64,000 nt of DNA from Pseudomonas baltica (GCF_031880315.1 NZ_CP134771.1:2480001-2544000); one strand, 5' to 3'. Positions 10,585 through 19,126 are shown, counted from the stretch's first letter. Notes: a model not told the origin generated them from the letters alone. Numbers and translations are program-made.

Positions 10585-11940
10585 TCAGTCCGTTTGAGGC
10601 TGCAGCGCCTGACGCAGAGCCTCTACGGCCAGCTCGCGCGCAGCGCTGTCGGCAAACTGCGGTCCGTCGGCCACGCAGGCACCGTCGAGCCACAAGGTGA
10701 AACCGTTATCGGCATCAACGCGGATATCCAGCTCGCCGCCTTGCTGCAGTTGTTTGCTGACGCCCCCTGCGGCCTTGCCATCGGCAAAGCTGCGCGACAG
10801 CAGCAGTTGCTCGCCATCGGCGGCCAATAGGCGGAAGCGGAAGCTGCCGTCGTCTTCACGGAAGCTCACAAAGCGCGCCGCCTTGCTGGCCTTTTTCTTG
10901 CCAGCGGCAGCGACTTGCACTTGCTCGCGGAACGAGCGCAGGCCCACCGCTTCGCGCAGTTGACCGAGGAACGGCGTCGCTACCTTGCGCGCCTTGGCGG
11001 CGCCAGCCTGGAGGATGTCCTCAAGGTCGGCCGGGCGCTCGATCAAGGTCGCGTATTTATCCCGCGCTTCACTCAGATCGGCGTCGAGCAAGGTGAACAG
11101 GCGGTTCTTGGCCTCGCCCCAGCCCAGGCCCTGCAGGAGGTCGGCGCGAAATTCGGCTGCCTGCTCAGGTGTGGCGAAGGCTTCGAACAGGGTGAACAGG
11201 TGCGAGTTGTCAGGGTCCTTGGCCTCACCCGGCAAGCGCGAATCGGTGACGATCCGCGAGATGGCCTCTTTCATGTCCTTGGGGCTGCTGAACAACGGAA
11301 TGGTGTTGTCGTAGCTCTTGGACATCTTGCGACCGTCGAGGCCCGGCAAGGTGGCGACGCTCTCCTCGATCAGCGCTTCAGGCATGACGAAGAATTCCTT
11401 GCCCTGGCCGAACAGGTGATTGAAGCGCTGGCCGATGTCGCGAGCCATTTCGACGTGCTGGATCTGGTCGCGACCGACGGGCACCTTGTGCGCGTTGAAC
11501 ATCAGGATGTCCGCTGCCATCAGAATCGGGTAGCTGTACAGGCCCATGGTGATGCCGGCGTCCGGGTCTTCGCCGGTCTCGACGTTCTTGTCCACCGAGG
11601 CTTTATAGGCGTGCGCGCGGTTGAGCAAGCCCTTGGCCGCGACGCACGTCAGCAGCCAGGTCAGCTCGGGGATCTCGGGAATATCGGACTGCCGATAGAA
11701 GGTGACTCGATCCACGTCCAGCCCCGCCGCCAGCCAGGTCGCGGCGATTTCCAGGCGCGAGCGCTGAATGCGCAATGGCTCATCGCATTTGATCAGGGCG
11801 TGGTAGTCGGCCAGAAAGTAGAACGAATCGGCATCGCTCTGGCGGCTGGCAACGATAGCCGGGCGGATGGCGCCGGCGTAGTTGCCCAGGTGCGGGGTCC
11901 CGGTGGTGGTGATACCGGTGAGGATACGAGTGGTGGTCAT
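10585..11940 (-). CDS. trpS: Tryptophan--tRNA ligase, long form with C-terminal extension
   Basis: 451 residues. Class I synthetase with a HIGH-type motif TPHLGN (15-20) and KMSKS at 205-209; the catalytic body ends near residue 335. Ordinary bacterial TrpRS is about 330-340 residues. The remaining 115 residues form an added domain ([24 protein letters not shown]) that resembles short DUF-type repeats fused to synthetases and whose job is unknown. Role: charges tRNA-Trp in the cytoplasm. Upstream of zapE in the same direction and 25 bp downstream of the hydrolase gene. Confidence 0.95.
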   Translation of the reverse strand: MTTTRILTGITTTGTPHLGNYAGAIRPAIVASRQSDADSFYFLADYHALIKCDEPLRIQRSRLEIAATWLAAGLDVDRVTFYRQSDIPEIPELTWLLTCVAAKGLLNRAHAYKASVDKNVETGEDPDAGITMGLYSYPILMAADILMFNAHKVPVGRDQIQHVEMARDIGQRFNHLFGQGKEFFVMPEALIEESVATLPGLDGRKMSKSYDNTIPLFSSPKDMKEAISRIVTDSRLPGEAKDPDNSHLFTLFEAFATPEQAAEFRADLLQGLGWGEAKNRLFTLLDADLSEARDKYATLIERPADLEDILQAGAAKARKVATPFLGQLREAVGLRSFREQVQVAAAGKKKASKAARFVSFREDDGSFRFRLLAADGEQLLLSRSFADGKAAGGVSKQLQQGGELDIRVDADNGFTLWLDGACVADGPQFADSAARELAVEALRQALQPQTD

Positions 11941-11965
11941 GTCGGGTCGCTTAGTCAGGCTGCAG

Positions 11966-12601
11966 TCAGTTCGAAAGGCGGGGTACGACCAGATCCTTGA
12001 GATCGGTCAGCTTGCCATGAAAAAAGTGTCCGCATTCTGCCACTTTCAGCAGCTCATGGGGACGGTCCAGCGCATAGGACCAGTCGTATACCAACTGCGG
12101 CTCGACCACTTCGTCGGTTTCTGGCTGGATGACCGTGATGGGGCAATGTTGTGGCAGCGGATGCTCGGGCTTGAGGCGCATCACCGCCGGGGCCACCATG
12201 AACAAGTGTTTCAAGGCGCTTCCCCGGGCCTCCAGGCGCCCGCCGAGGCTGGCGGCCACAAAGCCCCCAAAGGAGAAGCCGAACAGCGTCAGCGGCAGCT
12301 CAGGGTGCTGGGCCTGCAGCCAGGTGGCCGCCGCCAGGGCGTCATCGACTTCGCCGCTGCCCATGTCGTGGCTGCCGGCGCTGGCACCCGTGCCGCGATA
12401 ATTGAAACGCAACGTCACAAGACCCGCATCCCGCGCAGTGCGCTGCAGCGTCGACACGACCTTGTTGAGCATATTGCCGCCCTGCACCGGGTTAGGATGA
12501 CAGATCAACGCTACGCCGGTGGCATCGGGGGTATCGAGGTACAGCGCTTCCAGTTGGCCCAGCGGACCATCAAGCATCAAAGGGGTTTCGCGGGTGAGCA
12601 A
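11966..12601 (-). CDS. Alpha/beta hydrolase
   Basis: 211 residues. [14 protein letters not shown] near the N-terminus, the oxyanion/nucleophile region [14 protein letters not shown] (nucleophile elbow G-F-S-F-G), and the late histidine in [14 protein letters not shown] complete the Ser-Asp-His triad. It belongs to the short dienelactone-hydrolase-like family often called CocE/YfeF-like; the substrate is unknown. The start is a TTG at 12601, placed seven bases after GGAG and matching the family N-terminus; the first ATG (12577) would remove eight residues. Confidence 0.85.
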   Translation of the reverse strand: MLTRETPLMLDGPLGQLEALYLDTPDATGVALICHPNPVQGGNMLNKVVSTLQRTARDAGLVTLRFNYRGTGASAGSHDMGSGEVDDALAAATWLQAQHPELPLTLFGFSFGGFVAASLGGRLEARGSALKHLFMVAPAVMRLKPEHPLPQHCPITVIQPETDEVVEPQLVYDWSYALDRPHELLKVAECGHFFHGKLTDLKDLVVPRLSN

Positions 12602-12740
12602 GGATGAACTCCGTGACCTCTGATAGGGTCGACTCGTCTAGCTGAAAGATCCTGTCTGACATATTTGCCATCGTAATGCAGTGTACAGTGCAGGTCCGAG
12701 CCGTTAACGTAAAGCAAAGCCGTTTATAGAGGAAGGACTC

Positions 12741-13178
12741 GTGGAACACTCGCTCTTAGTTTGGTTGTTGCCTACCCTGGCCCTGGTGGTCGGTGTGGTC
12801 GCCGGTTTCCTGATCGCCCGCCTCGCGCCCAACGCCGCGCCTAGCAGCACGCAGCGTCAGCTGGACGAAATTCAGGAACGTTTCGATAACTACCAGCACG
12901 AGGTGGTCACCCACTTCAACAGCACCGCCATCCTGGTCAAGAAGCTCACTCAGAGCTACCAGGAGGTTCAAGATCACCTCGCCGAGGGCGCCAACAGCCT
13001 GGCCCTCGACGAACTGACCCGCCAGCGCCTGCTGGCCTCGCTGCACTCCGAAGCGCCAATCGGCCCTCGCGAGCGCCTGACCCCGCCACAAGGCGCCGAG
13101 CCGCCGCTCGACTACGCGCCAAAAGCGCCCAACTCGCCGGGGATGCTGGATGAGCAGTATGGGTTGAAGCGCAAGTAA
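12741..13178 (+). CDS. zapG: Cell-envelope/division protein ZapG (YhcB, DUF1043)
   Basis: 145 residues. One N-terminal membrane helix (about 5-27, LVWLLPTLALVVGVVAGFLIARL), then a coiled-coil (QLDEIQERFDNYQHEVVTHF) and a proline-rich disordered tail. This is the YhcB/DUF1043 architecture; in E. coli the protein links division with peptidoglycan and LPS synthesis. The start is GTG at 12741 with GAGGAAGG nine bases upstream. Divergent from the hydrolase gene and followed by a strong terminator. Confidence 0.9.
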   Translation: MEHSLLVWLLPTLALVVGVVAGFLIARLAPNAAPSSTQRQLDEIQERFDNYQHEVVTHFNSTAILVKKLTQSYQEVQDHLAEGANSLALDELTRQRLLASLHSEAPIGPRERLTPPQGAEPPLDYAPKAPNSPGMLDEQYGLKRK

Positions 13179-13196
13179 CGCTTCGCTCAAAAAACG

Positions 13197-13221
13197 ACGG
13201 AGCCTGCGGGCTCCGTTTTTT
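13197..13221 (+). terminator. Terminator of zapG
   Basis: ACGGAGCC-TGCG-GGCTCCGT stem followed by TTTTTT. The stop codon of the decayed HTH gene on the other strand lies inside its T-run. Confidence 0.9.
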
Positions 13222-13473
13222 ATGGCTGGCGTATATCACCCTTGCTCAGTTCAACTAGTGCTACCTCATAGCGCGCCACGAATCGAAACAGATCCGTTCC
13301 CAGCACCATCAGCAACTCTCTGAGCTGAACCAGAGTTCGACATCACTCATGAACGACTGCGGACGACCTAACGCTTCGGTGCATTGCGCCTGGGTCAGAC
13401 CTGCCTCGACCCGGTACGCCTTGAGCAGCGCCACGTAGACCTCGTATTCCCGAGAGTAGATAGCTTTAGTCAT
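13220..13473 (-). pseudogene. Decayed XRE-type HTH regulator, copy 1 (19-bp deletion frameshift)
   Basis: From the ATG at 13473 the frame reads MTKAIYSREYEVYVALLKAY, then the HTH GLTQAQCTEALGRPQSFMSDVE, and breaks. The continuation is in another frame (LVQLRELLMVLGTDLF..ARYEVALVELSKG, to a stop at 13220). Against the second copy at 15941-16130, about 19 bp between the DVE codon and the LVQL codon are missing, which shifts the frame and removes the RGSRRLD segment. The intact ancestor would be a small (about 80-residue) single-domain HTH protein. Left as is it makes a 54-residue truncated protein, which could still bind DNA poorly or not at all. Confidence 0.75.
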
Positions 13474-13516
13474 GACCTGTCCCGGCGCTGGTGAAGCCAA
13501 GCACGCTATATCCACT

Positions 13517-13540
13517 TTTCAGATATCTGAAAGTCAGATA
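13517..13540. promoter_or_regulatory. Palindromic operator-like site between the two decayed genes
   Basis: TTTCAGATATCTGAAA is a perfect 16-bp palindrome (13517-13532) followed by an extra half-site TCAGATA (13534-13540). It lies between the divergent HTH gene (start 13473) and the DUF3077-like gene (start 13583), where an autoregulatory operator would be expected. Binding by the HTH protein is inference. Confidence 0.55.
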
Positions 13541-13582
13541 CAGCTCAATTCTGCTCACTTCACCGACAGACGGACAGACCTA

Positions 13583-13751
13583 ATGAATAATAAAAAGACT
13601 CGACACTTGGCATTCAACACGGCGGCGCCAAAGAACCCAATCTTTTCAGCGTCAACCCGGGGCTTGATGCGACGGATGCACTCCAGCAGGCGTCATCGCT
13701 CCTGCGTTGCGCATCGGCGATCAGCGCACCTGCGGAGCCGCCGTACGCTCC
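13583..13751 (+). pseudogene. Frameshifted and truncated DUF3077-like gene
   Basis: From the ATG at 13583 the frame reads MNNKKTRHLAFNT. Adding one base at 13620/13621 continues it as GGAKEPNLFSVNPGLDATDA followed by LQQASSLLRCASAIS. That is the pattern of small Pseudomonas proteins I know as DUF3077 (F.TGG...LF.V..G....DAL.QAS.LL..A), usually 80-100 residues. Reading stops resembling the family at about 13725, where a 26-bp piece identical to the toxin gene begins. So the gene has lost its last third and has a one-base deletion. Such proteins commonly sit beside a small HTH regulator, as here. Confidence 0.6.
13726..13751. repeat. 26-bp direct repeat, copy 1 (toxin-gene fragment)
   Basis: GCACCTGCGG..GTACGCTCC, identical over 26 bases to 14308-14333 inside the putative toxin gene (codons for GAYGGSAGA). 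On the minus strand this copy reads GGTVGAYGGSAGALI, so similarity at protein level extends a little past the identical bases. Probably the leftover tail of another toxin allele. Confidence 0.75.
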
Positions 13752-13774
13752 CACTGTACCTCCAGCTCACTGGA

Positions 13775-14167
13775 TCAGGCCAATTGACCATCAAACCATA
13801 AATAAAGATAAAGGGCTGTGGCCGCCATTACTCCCGCAATGCCAAACATATAGGTGCCTAACACTAGGCGGCGCAGGGATTTTGGCACCAGTAAAAGTTC
13901 ACGAGCATCAACATCCCCCCTTTTAATAAAAAAGGCAGGCATCAAAAACAATAAGCTAACCAAAGTCAGACGATGAAACCTAGACACCCACCCAGTACCT
14001 GCAAGCATTGTCTTGACCGGCACCACCCAAGTAGCAGAGGTGATAAAACTCTCTATTCTATCAAGCTTCGAATGCATTATATAGAATATGAGCCCTGTAT
14101 AAATCATAGCAATAACAACAACTACTAGAATCGAGACAAGGGTAATAATTTCAGTCCAGTTGAGCAC
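13775..14167 (-). CDS. Small membrane protein, candidate immunity protein for the upstream toxin
   Basis: 130 residues. The start is a GTG at 14167 overlapping the 3' end of the upstream gene, giving VLNWTEIITLVSILVVVVIA. Three membrane segments are visible (about 7-33, 64-80 and 100-122) with a basic loop (VPKSLRRLV). No domain recognised. Base composition is clearly more AT-rich than the neighbours, a sign of transfer. Position directly after a glycine-zipper protein in an hcp operon is what is expected of an inner-membrane immunity protein against a pore-forming effector. That function is inferred from context only. Confidence 0.6.
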   Translation of the reverse strand: MLNWTEIITLVSILVVVVIAMIYTGLIFYIMHSKLDRIESFITSATWVVPVKTMLAGTGWVSRFHRLTLVSLLFLMPAFFIKRGDVDARELLLVPKSLRRLVLGTYMFGIAGVMAATALYLYLWFDGQLA

Positions 14168-15122
14168 GGTACAACTCCTGACCAGCTTTCTCCCCGAAGG
14201 CGCCGCCCGCAAGGCCTCCGACATAACCTCCAATAGCCGCCCCTGCGATAACGCAAAAAAATGCACCAGCTCCGCCAGTCAGCACTCCCAGTCCAAGGCA
14301 GATCGCAGCACCTGCGGAGCCGCCGTACGCTCCTATCATGGAACTGAGCCAAACACCCCCTAATAACTTCCCACCTTCCACGTATTTAGCTTCAATACAT
14401 TCCTCCTCACGCCCGATTGAGCAAGCCTTTTGAATAGCCAAACCGCTGGCAGCGACATTCAAAGCAACCCCGATATAACCACCGGCCTTGATATATGATG
14501 CTGCTTTCGACACCTTCGCCATCCTGTCCGCGTACCCGGTGATTTCTCCGTGCCGCAGATAGCTGTTCGTCGAAACCCCGAGCATATTTCTGATCCCATG
14601 AGTGTTCCTCAGTCCTGACCCTGTCCCAGCAAATCCCTTCAGCTGCCTGTCCAGCAGATCGAACATCACCCGCCGCCGGGTGATGAACTCATTCCGAGAC
14701 AGGATCGAGTTTTTACCGAGCGATTCTTGGTACAGCATTTCGATCCTGGCCAGCGTTTGCTGGATATCATCCAGGCGTTTGCCCCACGCACCGCTAGCGG
14801 TGCTGATGCCCAACGATGTATGCCCAAGCATGGCGCTGATCATTTCGAAGTTGCTGTGAATGAACCCATCTCCCCCGCCGCTGAGCATCAGCGCGCGGTG
14901 CACTTCGCTTGCTTTGGTCATCAGGAAGGCTTCATGACTGGTGCAAGACCGCGTCGATCCATCGCCAAGAATAATCAGCTCGCCGGGCATGACCACGATG
15001 TTTCGGACATGGGCGTTGAGTGTGTCGAACTTGCTGGCCGCGTTCGGGCCTAGGTCCAGCGAGCGTTTGATCGTCTCATAAGGCTGGGGCCGAGGATTGA
15101 CGAAGCTGTATTGGCTGGACAT
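14151..15122 (-). CDS. Putative Hcp-linked type VI secretion effector with C-terminal glycine zipper
   Basis: 323 residues. The N-terminal two thirds are soluble and contain no domain I recognise. The C-terminus has three hydrophobic, glycine-rich stretches (about 209-231, 253-281 and 282-309), among them GAYGGSAGA, LTGGAGAFF and AIGGYVGGLAGGAFGEKAGQ: a glycine-zipper pattern typical of membrane-inserting toxins. No N-terminal signal peptide, so export would need another route; hcp lies immediately upstream, with the GAGGAG Shine-Dalgarno of this ATG overlapping the hcp stop. By analogy with pore-forming T6SS effectors such as Tse4 it may depolarise target membranes. It could instead be a structural or unrelated protein. 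Confidence 0.6.
   Translation of the reverse strand: MSSQYSFVNPRPQPYETIKRSLDLGPNAASKFDTLNAHVRNIVVMPGELIILGDGSTRSCTSHEAFLMTKASEVHRALMLSGGGDGFIHSNFEMISAMLGHTSLGISTASGAWGKRLDDIQQTLARIEMLYQESLGKNSILSRNEFITRRRVMFDLLDRQLKGFAGTGSGLRNTHGIRNMLGVSTNSYLRHGEITGYADRMAKVSKAASYIKAGGYIGVALNVAASGLAIQKACSIGREEECIEAKYVEGGKLLGGVWLSSMIGAYGGSAGAAICLGLGVLTGGAGAFFCVIAGAAIGGYVGGLAGGAFGEKAGQELYRAQLD
14308..14333. repeat. 26-bp direct repeat, copy 2 (within toxin gene)
   Basis: Identical to 13726-13751, 582 bp apart. Corresponds to residues 264-272 of the putative effector. Confidence 0.8.
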
Positions 15123-15133
15123 AGGCCCGCTCC

Positions 15134-15622
15134 TCAAGCGTACTGTTTATTGGCGATTTGATCCCAGCCAGCGGCTACATTGCCGGCCTCGCCGCCATCG
15201 CTACGACGTTGCTGCGTGTAGGTTGTCTTGATTCGGCCGTAGTTGAATTGGATGGACTCGAGCGGAATCCCATCCTGCGCTATCTGTGTGTAACTGGAGA
15301 TAATGACTTCCTCCAGCACTATCTCGAAGTACTTGAGCTTCTCCCCACCGGCACGGTGAACAGCAATTGTCACCTCTTTGATATGCTTACCGGCACAACT
15401 TTCGCCGAACAGCTTGACGCTAGCGAAATCCAACCGTTTACTGACGTGAAAATCAGCGAGCTGGGTACGACCTGAGGTTGCACCCCCGGCGCTGGTGGCC
15501 GTGAGGGTAGTCGGCTGCGTGTTCCCGAAGCTGTATCCGGTGATTTCAATCCACTCTTTATGATCGCTGTCTTTTGCTTCGCCGGCAATGCCGTCGATTT
15601 TCATGAATGCATCCAGTGCCAT
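15134..15622 (-). CDS. hcp: Type VI secretion system tube protein Hcp
   Basis: 162 residues, the usual Hcp size. MALDAFMKIDGIAGEAKDSD is the typical N-terminus; TSGRTQLADFHVSKRLDFASVKLF, the basic AVHRAGGEKLKYFEIVLEEVIISSY and the C-terminal INFNYGRI/TYTQQ pattern fit the hexameric-ring beta-barrel. Role: forms the contractile-injection tube and carries effectors in its lumen. No other T6SS gene is in the window, so this is an orphan hcp that would rely on an apparatus encoded elsewhere. A GGAG Shine-Dalgarno lies nine bases before the ATG. Confidence 0.9.
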   Translation of the reverse strand: MALDAFMKIDGIAGEAKDSDHKEWIEITGYSFGNTQPTTLTATSAGGATSGRTQLADFHVSKRLDFASVKLFGESCAGKHIKEVTIAVHRAGGEKLKYFEIVLEEVIISSYTQIAQDGIPLESIQFNYGRIKTTYTQQRRSDGGEAGNVAAGWDQIANKQYA

Positions 15623-15940
15623 TACTGGTAGCTCCTTTTTTGTTGTCGAGACAAGAGGAAGGCACCATACGCCGCGTGTTAACGCGTATTCAAGCTGGAG
15701 TTTTATATTGATTCACGAGCCTCGGACAATGGTAATTAGCCATGGAGACCATACAGATTGGCAGAAAGTAACATGATATATCTGAATATCTTGAAACATA
15801 ATTGGCGCACCACCGGAAACCCTAGCCACGCTAATCTTTACATGAGCGACAGAGCAAACTTATCCACAGCCAGTTATGAACGAATTCCAATACAGATGAA
15901 CGATCCACCGTTACATTTCCATTCAATTCTCAGGCACAAA
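15623..15940. other. AT-rich intergenic region upstream of hcp
   Basis: 318 bp without a credible gene. It should hold the hcp promoter. A weak minus-strand -35/-10 pair (TTGAAT, 18 bp, TATGGT) lies about 40-80 bp upstream of hcp; I looked for a sigma-54 GG-N10-GC element and saw none. ATATCTGA at 15778-15785 resembles the half-site of the palindrome at 13517 and may be a relic of the second HTH copy's operator. Confidence 0.4.
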
Positions 15941-16130
15941 GCCTCATACCGAGCCACAAATTGAATCAGCTCCGTCCCTCACACGTCGAGCAGCACTCTG
16001 AGCCGCACCAGATCGAGCCGCCGCGACCCGCGCTCGACGTCGCTCATGAACGAATGCGGACGACCTAGCGCCTCGGTGCATTGTGCTTGAGTCAACCCAG
16101 CCTGGATGAGACACGTCTTGAGCAGCCCCT
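15941..16130 (-). pseudogene. Decayed XRE-type HTH regulator, copy 2 (5' lost, internal stop)
   Basis: Minus-strand reading LLKTCLIQAGLTQAQCTEAL, then GRPHSFMSDVERGSRRLDLV and RLRVLLDV, then a TGA at about 15979, after which GTELIQFVARYEA continues the family pattern. The first 15-20 residues, including the start, are gone: upstream the sequence runs straight into the cysNC terminator. Clearly the same family as copy 1 at 13220-13473 and in the same orientation, so the hcp cassette is flanked by related gene remnants in direct orientation. Confidence 0.7.
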
Positions 16131-16138
16131 TAAACGAC

Positions 16139-16162
16139 AAAACCCCGCAGCGGCGAGGTTTT
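16139..16162 (-). terminator. Terminator of cysD-cysNC
   Basis: Minus-strand AAAACCTCGC-CGCT-GCGGGGTTTT, a ten-pair stem with one wobble, 16 bp after the cysNC stop. Confidence 0.75.
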
Positions 16163-16177
16163 GTGTGACGGGCTAGA

Positions 16178-18076
16178 TCAGATAGCCCCACGCGAACGCA
16201 GCAACTCCAGCACCTGCTTCACCCCCTCCTCCACCGACGCACTCTGGGTATCCACCACCAGATCAGCATTCAACGGCACATCGTACGGGAAGGACTCACC
16301 CGGGATGTTGTCGCCATCGGCCGCGTACAGGCCCTGTGGATCACGCTGACGGCATACCAGCGGCGAAGCCTGCACATACACCGTGATCAAGCGCTCGGTG
16401 CCGATCAGGGTCTTCGCTTGCTCGCGACCTTCGGCCGACGGTGCGACGAAGGCTGCCAGGGTCAACAGGCCCGCTTCGTTGAACTGGCGCGCCACATGCG
16501 CGGCACGCCGCCAGTTCTCGGTGCGACCGATGCGATCCTGGGGCAGGCCCTTGTTGAGGTCGTGGCGCAGGTTCTGGCCATCCAGTACGTAGACCGCACG
16601 GCCCATGTCGAACAGCTTGCGCTCGACCGCATAGGCCAAGGTGCTCTTGCCGGCGCCCGAGAGGCCGGTGAACAGCACGGTAGCGGGCTGCTGGCCGAAA
16701 CGCTGGGCGCGCTCTTCAGTGGCGACGTGGGCGAGCTTGCCGTGATGGCCGCCACCCTGGACGACCACGGGCGGCGCGATGATCATGCCGGCGCCGACGG
16801 TGCCGTTGGTCAAGCGATCGATGACGATGAAGGCGCCTGTGGTGCGGTTGCTTTCATAGCCGTCCAAGGCGATGGCGGCATCCAGCGCGACCTTGACCTT
16901 GCCGATCTCGTTGAGGTTGAGAGAGCTCGCGGCGCCCTCTTCCAGGGTGTTGACGTCGACGCGGTGGACGATGCTGGCGATCGAGCCTGGCACATAGCTG
17001 GTCGCGCGCTTGATGTCGTATTTCTTGCCCGGCAGCATCGGCTCTTCGGCCATCCACACCAGCATGGCGTCGAACTGGTCGGTCACCGGCGGCACGTTAT
17101 CGGCGTGCACCAGCAGATCGCCACGGGAGATGTCGATCTCGTCTTCCATGGTCAGGGTCACGGCCTGGCCTGGGCCGGCATGCTCCAGCTCACCTTCGTA
17201 GGTGACGATGGATTTGACGCGGCTGCTCTTGCCCGATGGCAGCACCACGACTTCGTCGCCCTTGTGCACGATGCCGCTGGCCAAGGTGCCGGCGAAACCG
17301 CGGAAGTTCAGGTTCGGGCGGTTGACGTACTGCACCGGGAAGCGCAGGTCGGTCATGTTGCGATCGGTCGAAACGTCAACGGTCTCGAGGATTTCCATCA
17401 GGGTCTGACCGGTGTACCACGGCGATTGCTCGCTGTGATTCACCACGTTGTCGCCCTTGAGCGCCGACATCGGCACGAAGGCCAAGGTAGTCGGATTGAG
17501 GTTGATGGCCTCGGCGAACTTCAGATAATCAGCCTTGATCGACTCGAACACGCCCTCGTCAAAACCCTTGAGGTCCATCTTGTTGATGGCGACCACGATG
17601 TGTTTGATGCCCAGCAACGAGGCGATGTAGCTGTGTCGGCGGGTCTGGGTCTGCACGCCATAGCGAGCGTCGACCAGAATGATCGCCAGGTCACAGGTAG
17701 ACGCACCGGTGGCCATATTGCGGGTGTACTGCTCGTGGCCCGGAGTGTCGGCAATGATGAACTTGCGCTTGGCCGTGGAGAAGTAGCGATAGGCGACATC
17801 GATGGTGATGCCCTGCTCGCGCTCGGCCTGCAGGCCATCGACCAGCAGTGCGAGGTCGATATCATCGCCGGTGGTACCGGACTTTTTCGAGTCGCGGGTG
17901 ATGGCTTCCAGGTGATCTTCGTAGATCATCTTGGAGTCGTGCAGCAGGCGCCCGATCAGGGTGCTCTTGCCGTCATCGACGTTGCCGCAGGTCAGGAAAC
18001 GCAACAGTTCCTTGCGCTCGTGCTGGGCCAGGTAAGCGAGGATGTCCTCGCTGATCAATTCTGATTGGTGCGACAT
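16178..18076 (-). CDS. cysNC: Bifunctional sulfate adenylyltransferase GTPase subunit / APS kinase
   Basis: 632 residues, a CysN-CysC fusion. The N-terminal elongation-factor-like GTPase has GNVDDGKST (31-39), DTPGH and NKMD motifs. The C-terminal APS kinase begins near residue 455 with P-loop [13 protein letters not shown]. Role: with CysD forms APS from ATP and sulfate driven by GTP hydrolysis, then phosphorylates it to PAPS. Thirteen bp after cysD, same direction, ending at a hairpin terminator. The fusion is common in pseudomonads. Confidence 0.97.
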   Translation of the reverse strand: MSHQSELISEDILAYLAQHERKELLRFLTCGNVDDGKSTLIGRLLHDSKMIYEDHLEAITRDSKKSGTTGDDIDLALLVDGLQAEREQGITIDVAYRYFSTAKRKFIIADTPGHEQYTRNMATGASTCDLAIILVDARYGVQTQTRRHSYIASLLGIKHIVVAINKMDLKGFDEGVFESIKADYLKFAEAINLNPTTLAFVPMSALKGDNVVNHSEQSPWYTGQTLMEILETVDVSTDRNMTDLRFPVQYVNRPNLNFRGFAGTLASGIVHKGDEVVVLPSGKSSRVKSIVTYEGELEHAGPGQAVTLTMEDEIDISRGDLLVHADNVPPVTDQFDAMLVWMAEEPMLPGKKYDIKRATSYVPGSIASIVHRVDVNTLEEGAASSLNLNEIGKVKVALDAAIALDGYESNRTTGAFIVIDRLTNGTVGAGMIIAPPVVVQGGGHHGKLAHVATEERAQRFGQQPATVLFTGLSGAGKSTLAYAVERKLFDMGRAVYVLDGQNLRHDLNKGLPQDRIGRTENWRRAAHVARQFNEAGLLTLAAFVAPSAEGREQAKTLIGTERLITVYVQASPLVCRQRDPQGLYAADGDNIPGESFPYDVPLNADLVVDTQSASVEEGVKQVLELLRSRGAI

Positions 18077-18089
18077 GGTCTGACCCTAC

Positions 18090-19007
18090 TTAGAAATAGC
18101 CTTGACGTTTCTTGTCTTCCATCGAGCCTGCGCCATCGTGGTCGATGACCCGGCCCTGGCGCTCGGAAGTTCGCGTCAGGAGCATTTCCTGAATGATGTC
18201 CGTGAGGGTTTCGGCCTCGGACTCCACTGCGCCCGTCAACGGGTAGCAGCCAAGCGTACGGAAACGCACTTTCTTTTTGACGATACGGGACTTTTCTTCC
18301 TCGCTAAGGTGCTCGAGGATGCGATCGTCGTCGATCATGATGAGGGTGCCGTTCTTCTCGATGACTTCACGCTCCGCGGCGAAATACAGCGGCACGATCG
18401 GGATACCTTCGAGGTAGATGTACTGCCAGATGTCCAGCTCGGTCCAGTTCGACAACGGGAACACGCGAATGGATTCGCCCTTGTTGACCTTGCCGTTGTA
18501 GACGTTCCACAGCTCAGGACGCTGGTTTTTCGGGTCCCAGCGGTGCTTGCTGTCGCGGAACGAATACACGCGCTCTTTGGCGCGGGACTTTTCTTCGTCG
18601 CGGCGTGCGCCACCGAAGGCGGCATCGAAGCCGTACTTGTCCAGCGCCTGCTTGAGGCCCTGGGTCTTCATGATGTCCGTGTGCTTGGAGCTACCGTGGG
18701 TGAACGGGTTGATGTCCTGGGCGACGCCGTCAGGATTGATGTGCACCAACAGGTCCAGGCCCATTTCTTCAACCATGCGGTCGCGAAACTGGTACATCTC
18801 CTTGAATTTCCACCGGGTATCGACATGCATCACCGGGAACGGCAGCTTGCCCGGGAAGAACGCCTTGCGCGCCAGATGCAGCATGACGGCGGAGTCCTTG
18901 CCGATCGAATACAGCATCACCGGGTTATCGAATTCGGCGGCCACTTCACGAATGATGTGGATACTTTCCGCCTCCAACTGTTTCAGGTGCGTCAGTTTGT
19001 CGACCAT
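18090..19007 (-). CDS. cysD: Sulfate adenylyltransferase subunit 2
   Basis: 305 residues, full length. PP-loop SIGKDS at about 34-39 in [21 protein letters not shown], the PAPS-reductase-like nucleotide alpha-hydrolase fold, and the C-terminal [20 protein letters not shown] tail of CysD. Role: the catalytic half of ATP sulfurylase, partner of CysN. First gene of cysD-cysNC. Confidence 0.98.
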   Translation of the reverse strand: MVDKLTHLKQLEAESIHIIREVAAEFDNPVMLYSIGKDSAVMLHLARKAFFPGKLPFPVMHVDTRWKFKEMYQFRDRMVEEMGLDLLVHINPDGVAQDINPFTHGSSKHTDIMKTQGLKQALDKYGFDAAFGGARRDEEKSRAKERVYSFRDSKHRWDPKNQRPELWNVYNGKVNKGESIRVFPLSNWTELDIWQYIYLEGIPIVPLYFAAEREVIEKNGTLIMIDDDRILEHLSEEEKSRIVKKKVRFRTLGCYPLTGAVESEAETLTDIIQEMLLTRTSERQGRVIDHDGAGSMEDKKRQGYF

Positions 19008-19111
19008 GGTTACTCACGGATACATTCTTTATGGACGGCCCACGGGCCGTGTTCGAGCCGCGCACTTTAACATGGGGGCCGTTTCTATGAAAAAAGCCGA
19101 CTAGACGCAAA

Positions 19112-19126
19112 GGTTATAAGGTTATA
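19112..19126. repeat. Direct repeat GGTTATA upstream of cysD
   Basis: Two GGTTATA copies spaced eight bases apart (19112-19118 and 19120-19126), about 110 bp upstream of cysD. On the cysD strand this reads TATAACC twice. A CysB site would be expected in this region, but I cannot show that this is it. Confidence 0.35.

Noticed and set aside
15623..15780. Sigma-54 promoter for hcp
   Set aside because: hcp genes are often RpoN-dependent, but no GG-N10-GC pair at proper spacing was seen.
13220..16130. Insertion sequence or phage carrying the hcp cassette
   Set aside because: No transposase, integrase, terminal inverted repeats or tRNA attachment site; recombination between related genes explains the layout better.
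16418..18064. 548-codon open frame opposite cysNC
   Set aside because: Product is low-complexity Gly/Asp/Val/His-rich without domains; it is the mirror of a highly conserved GC-rich gene.
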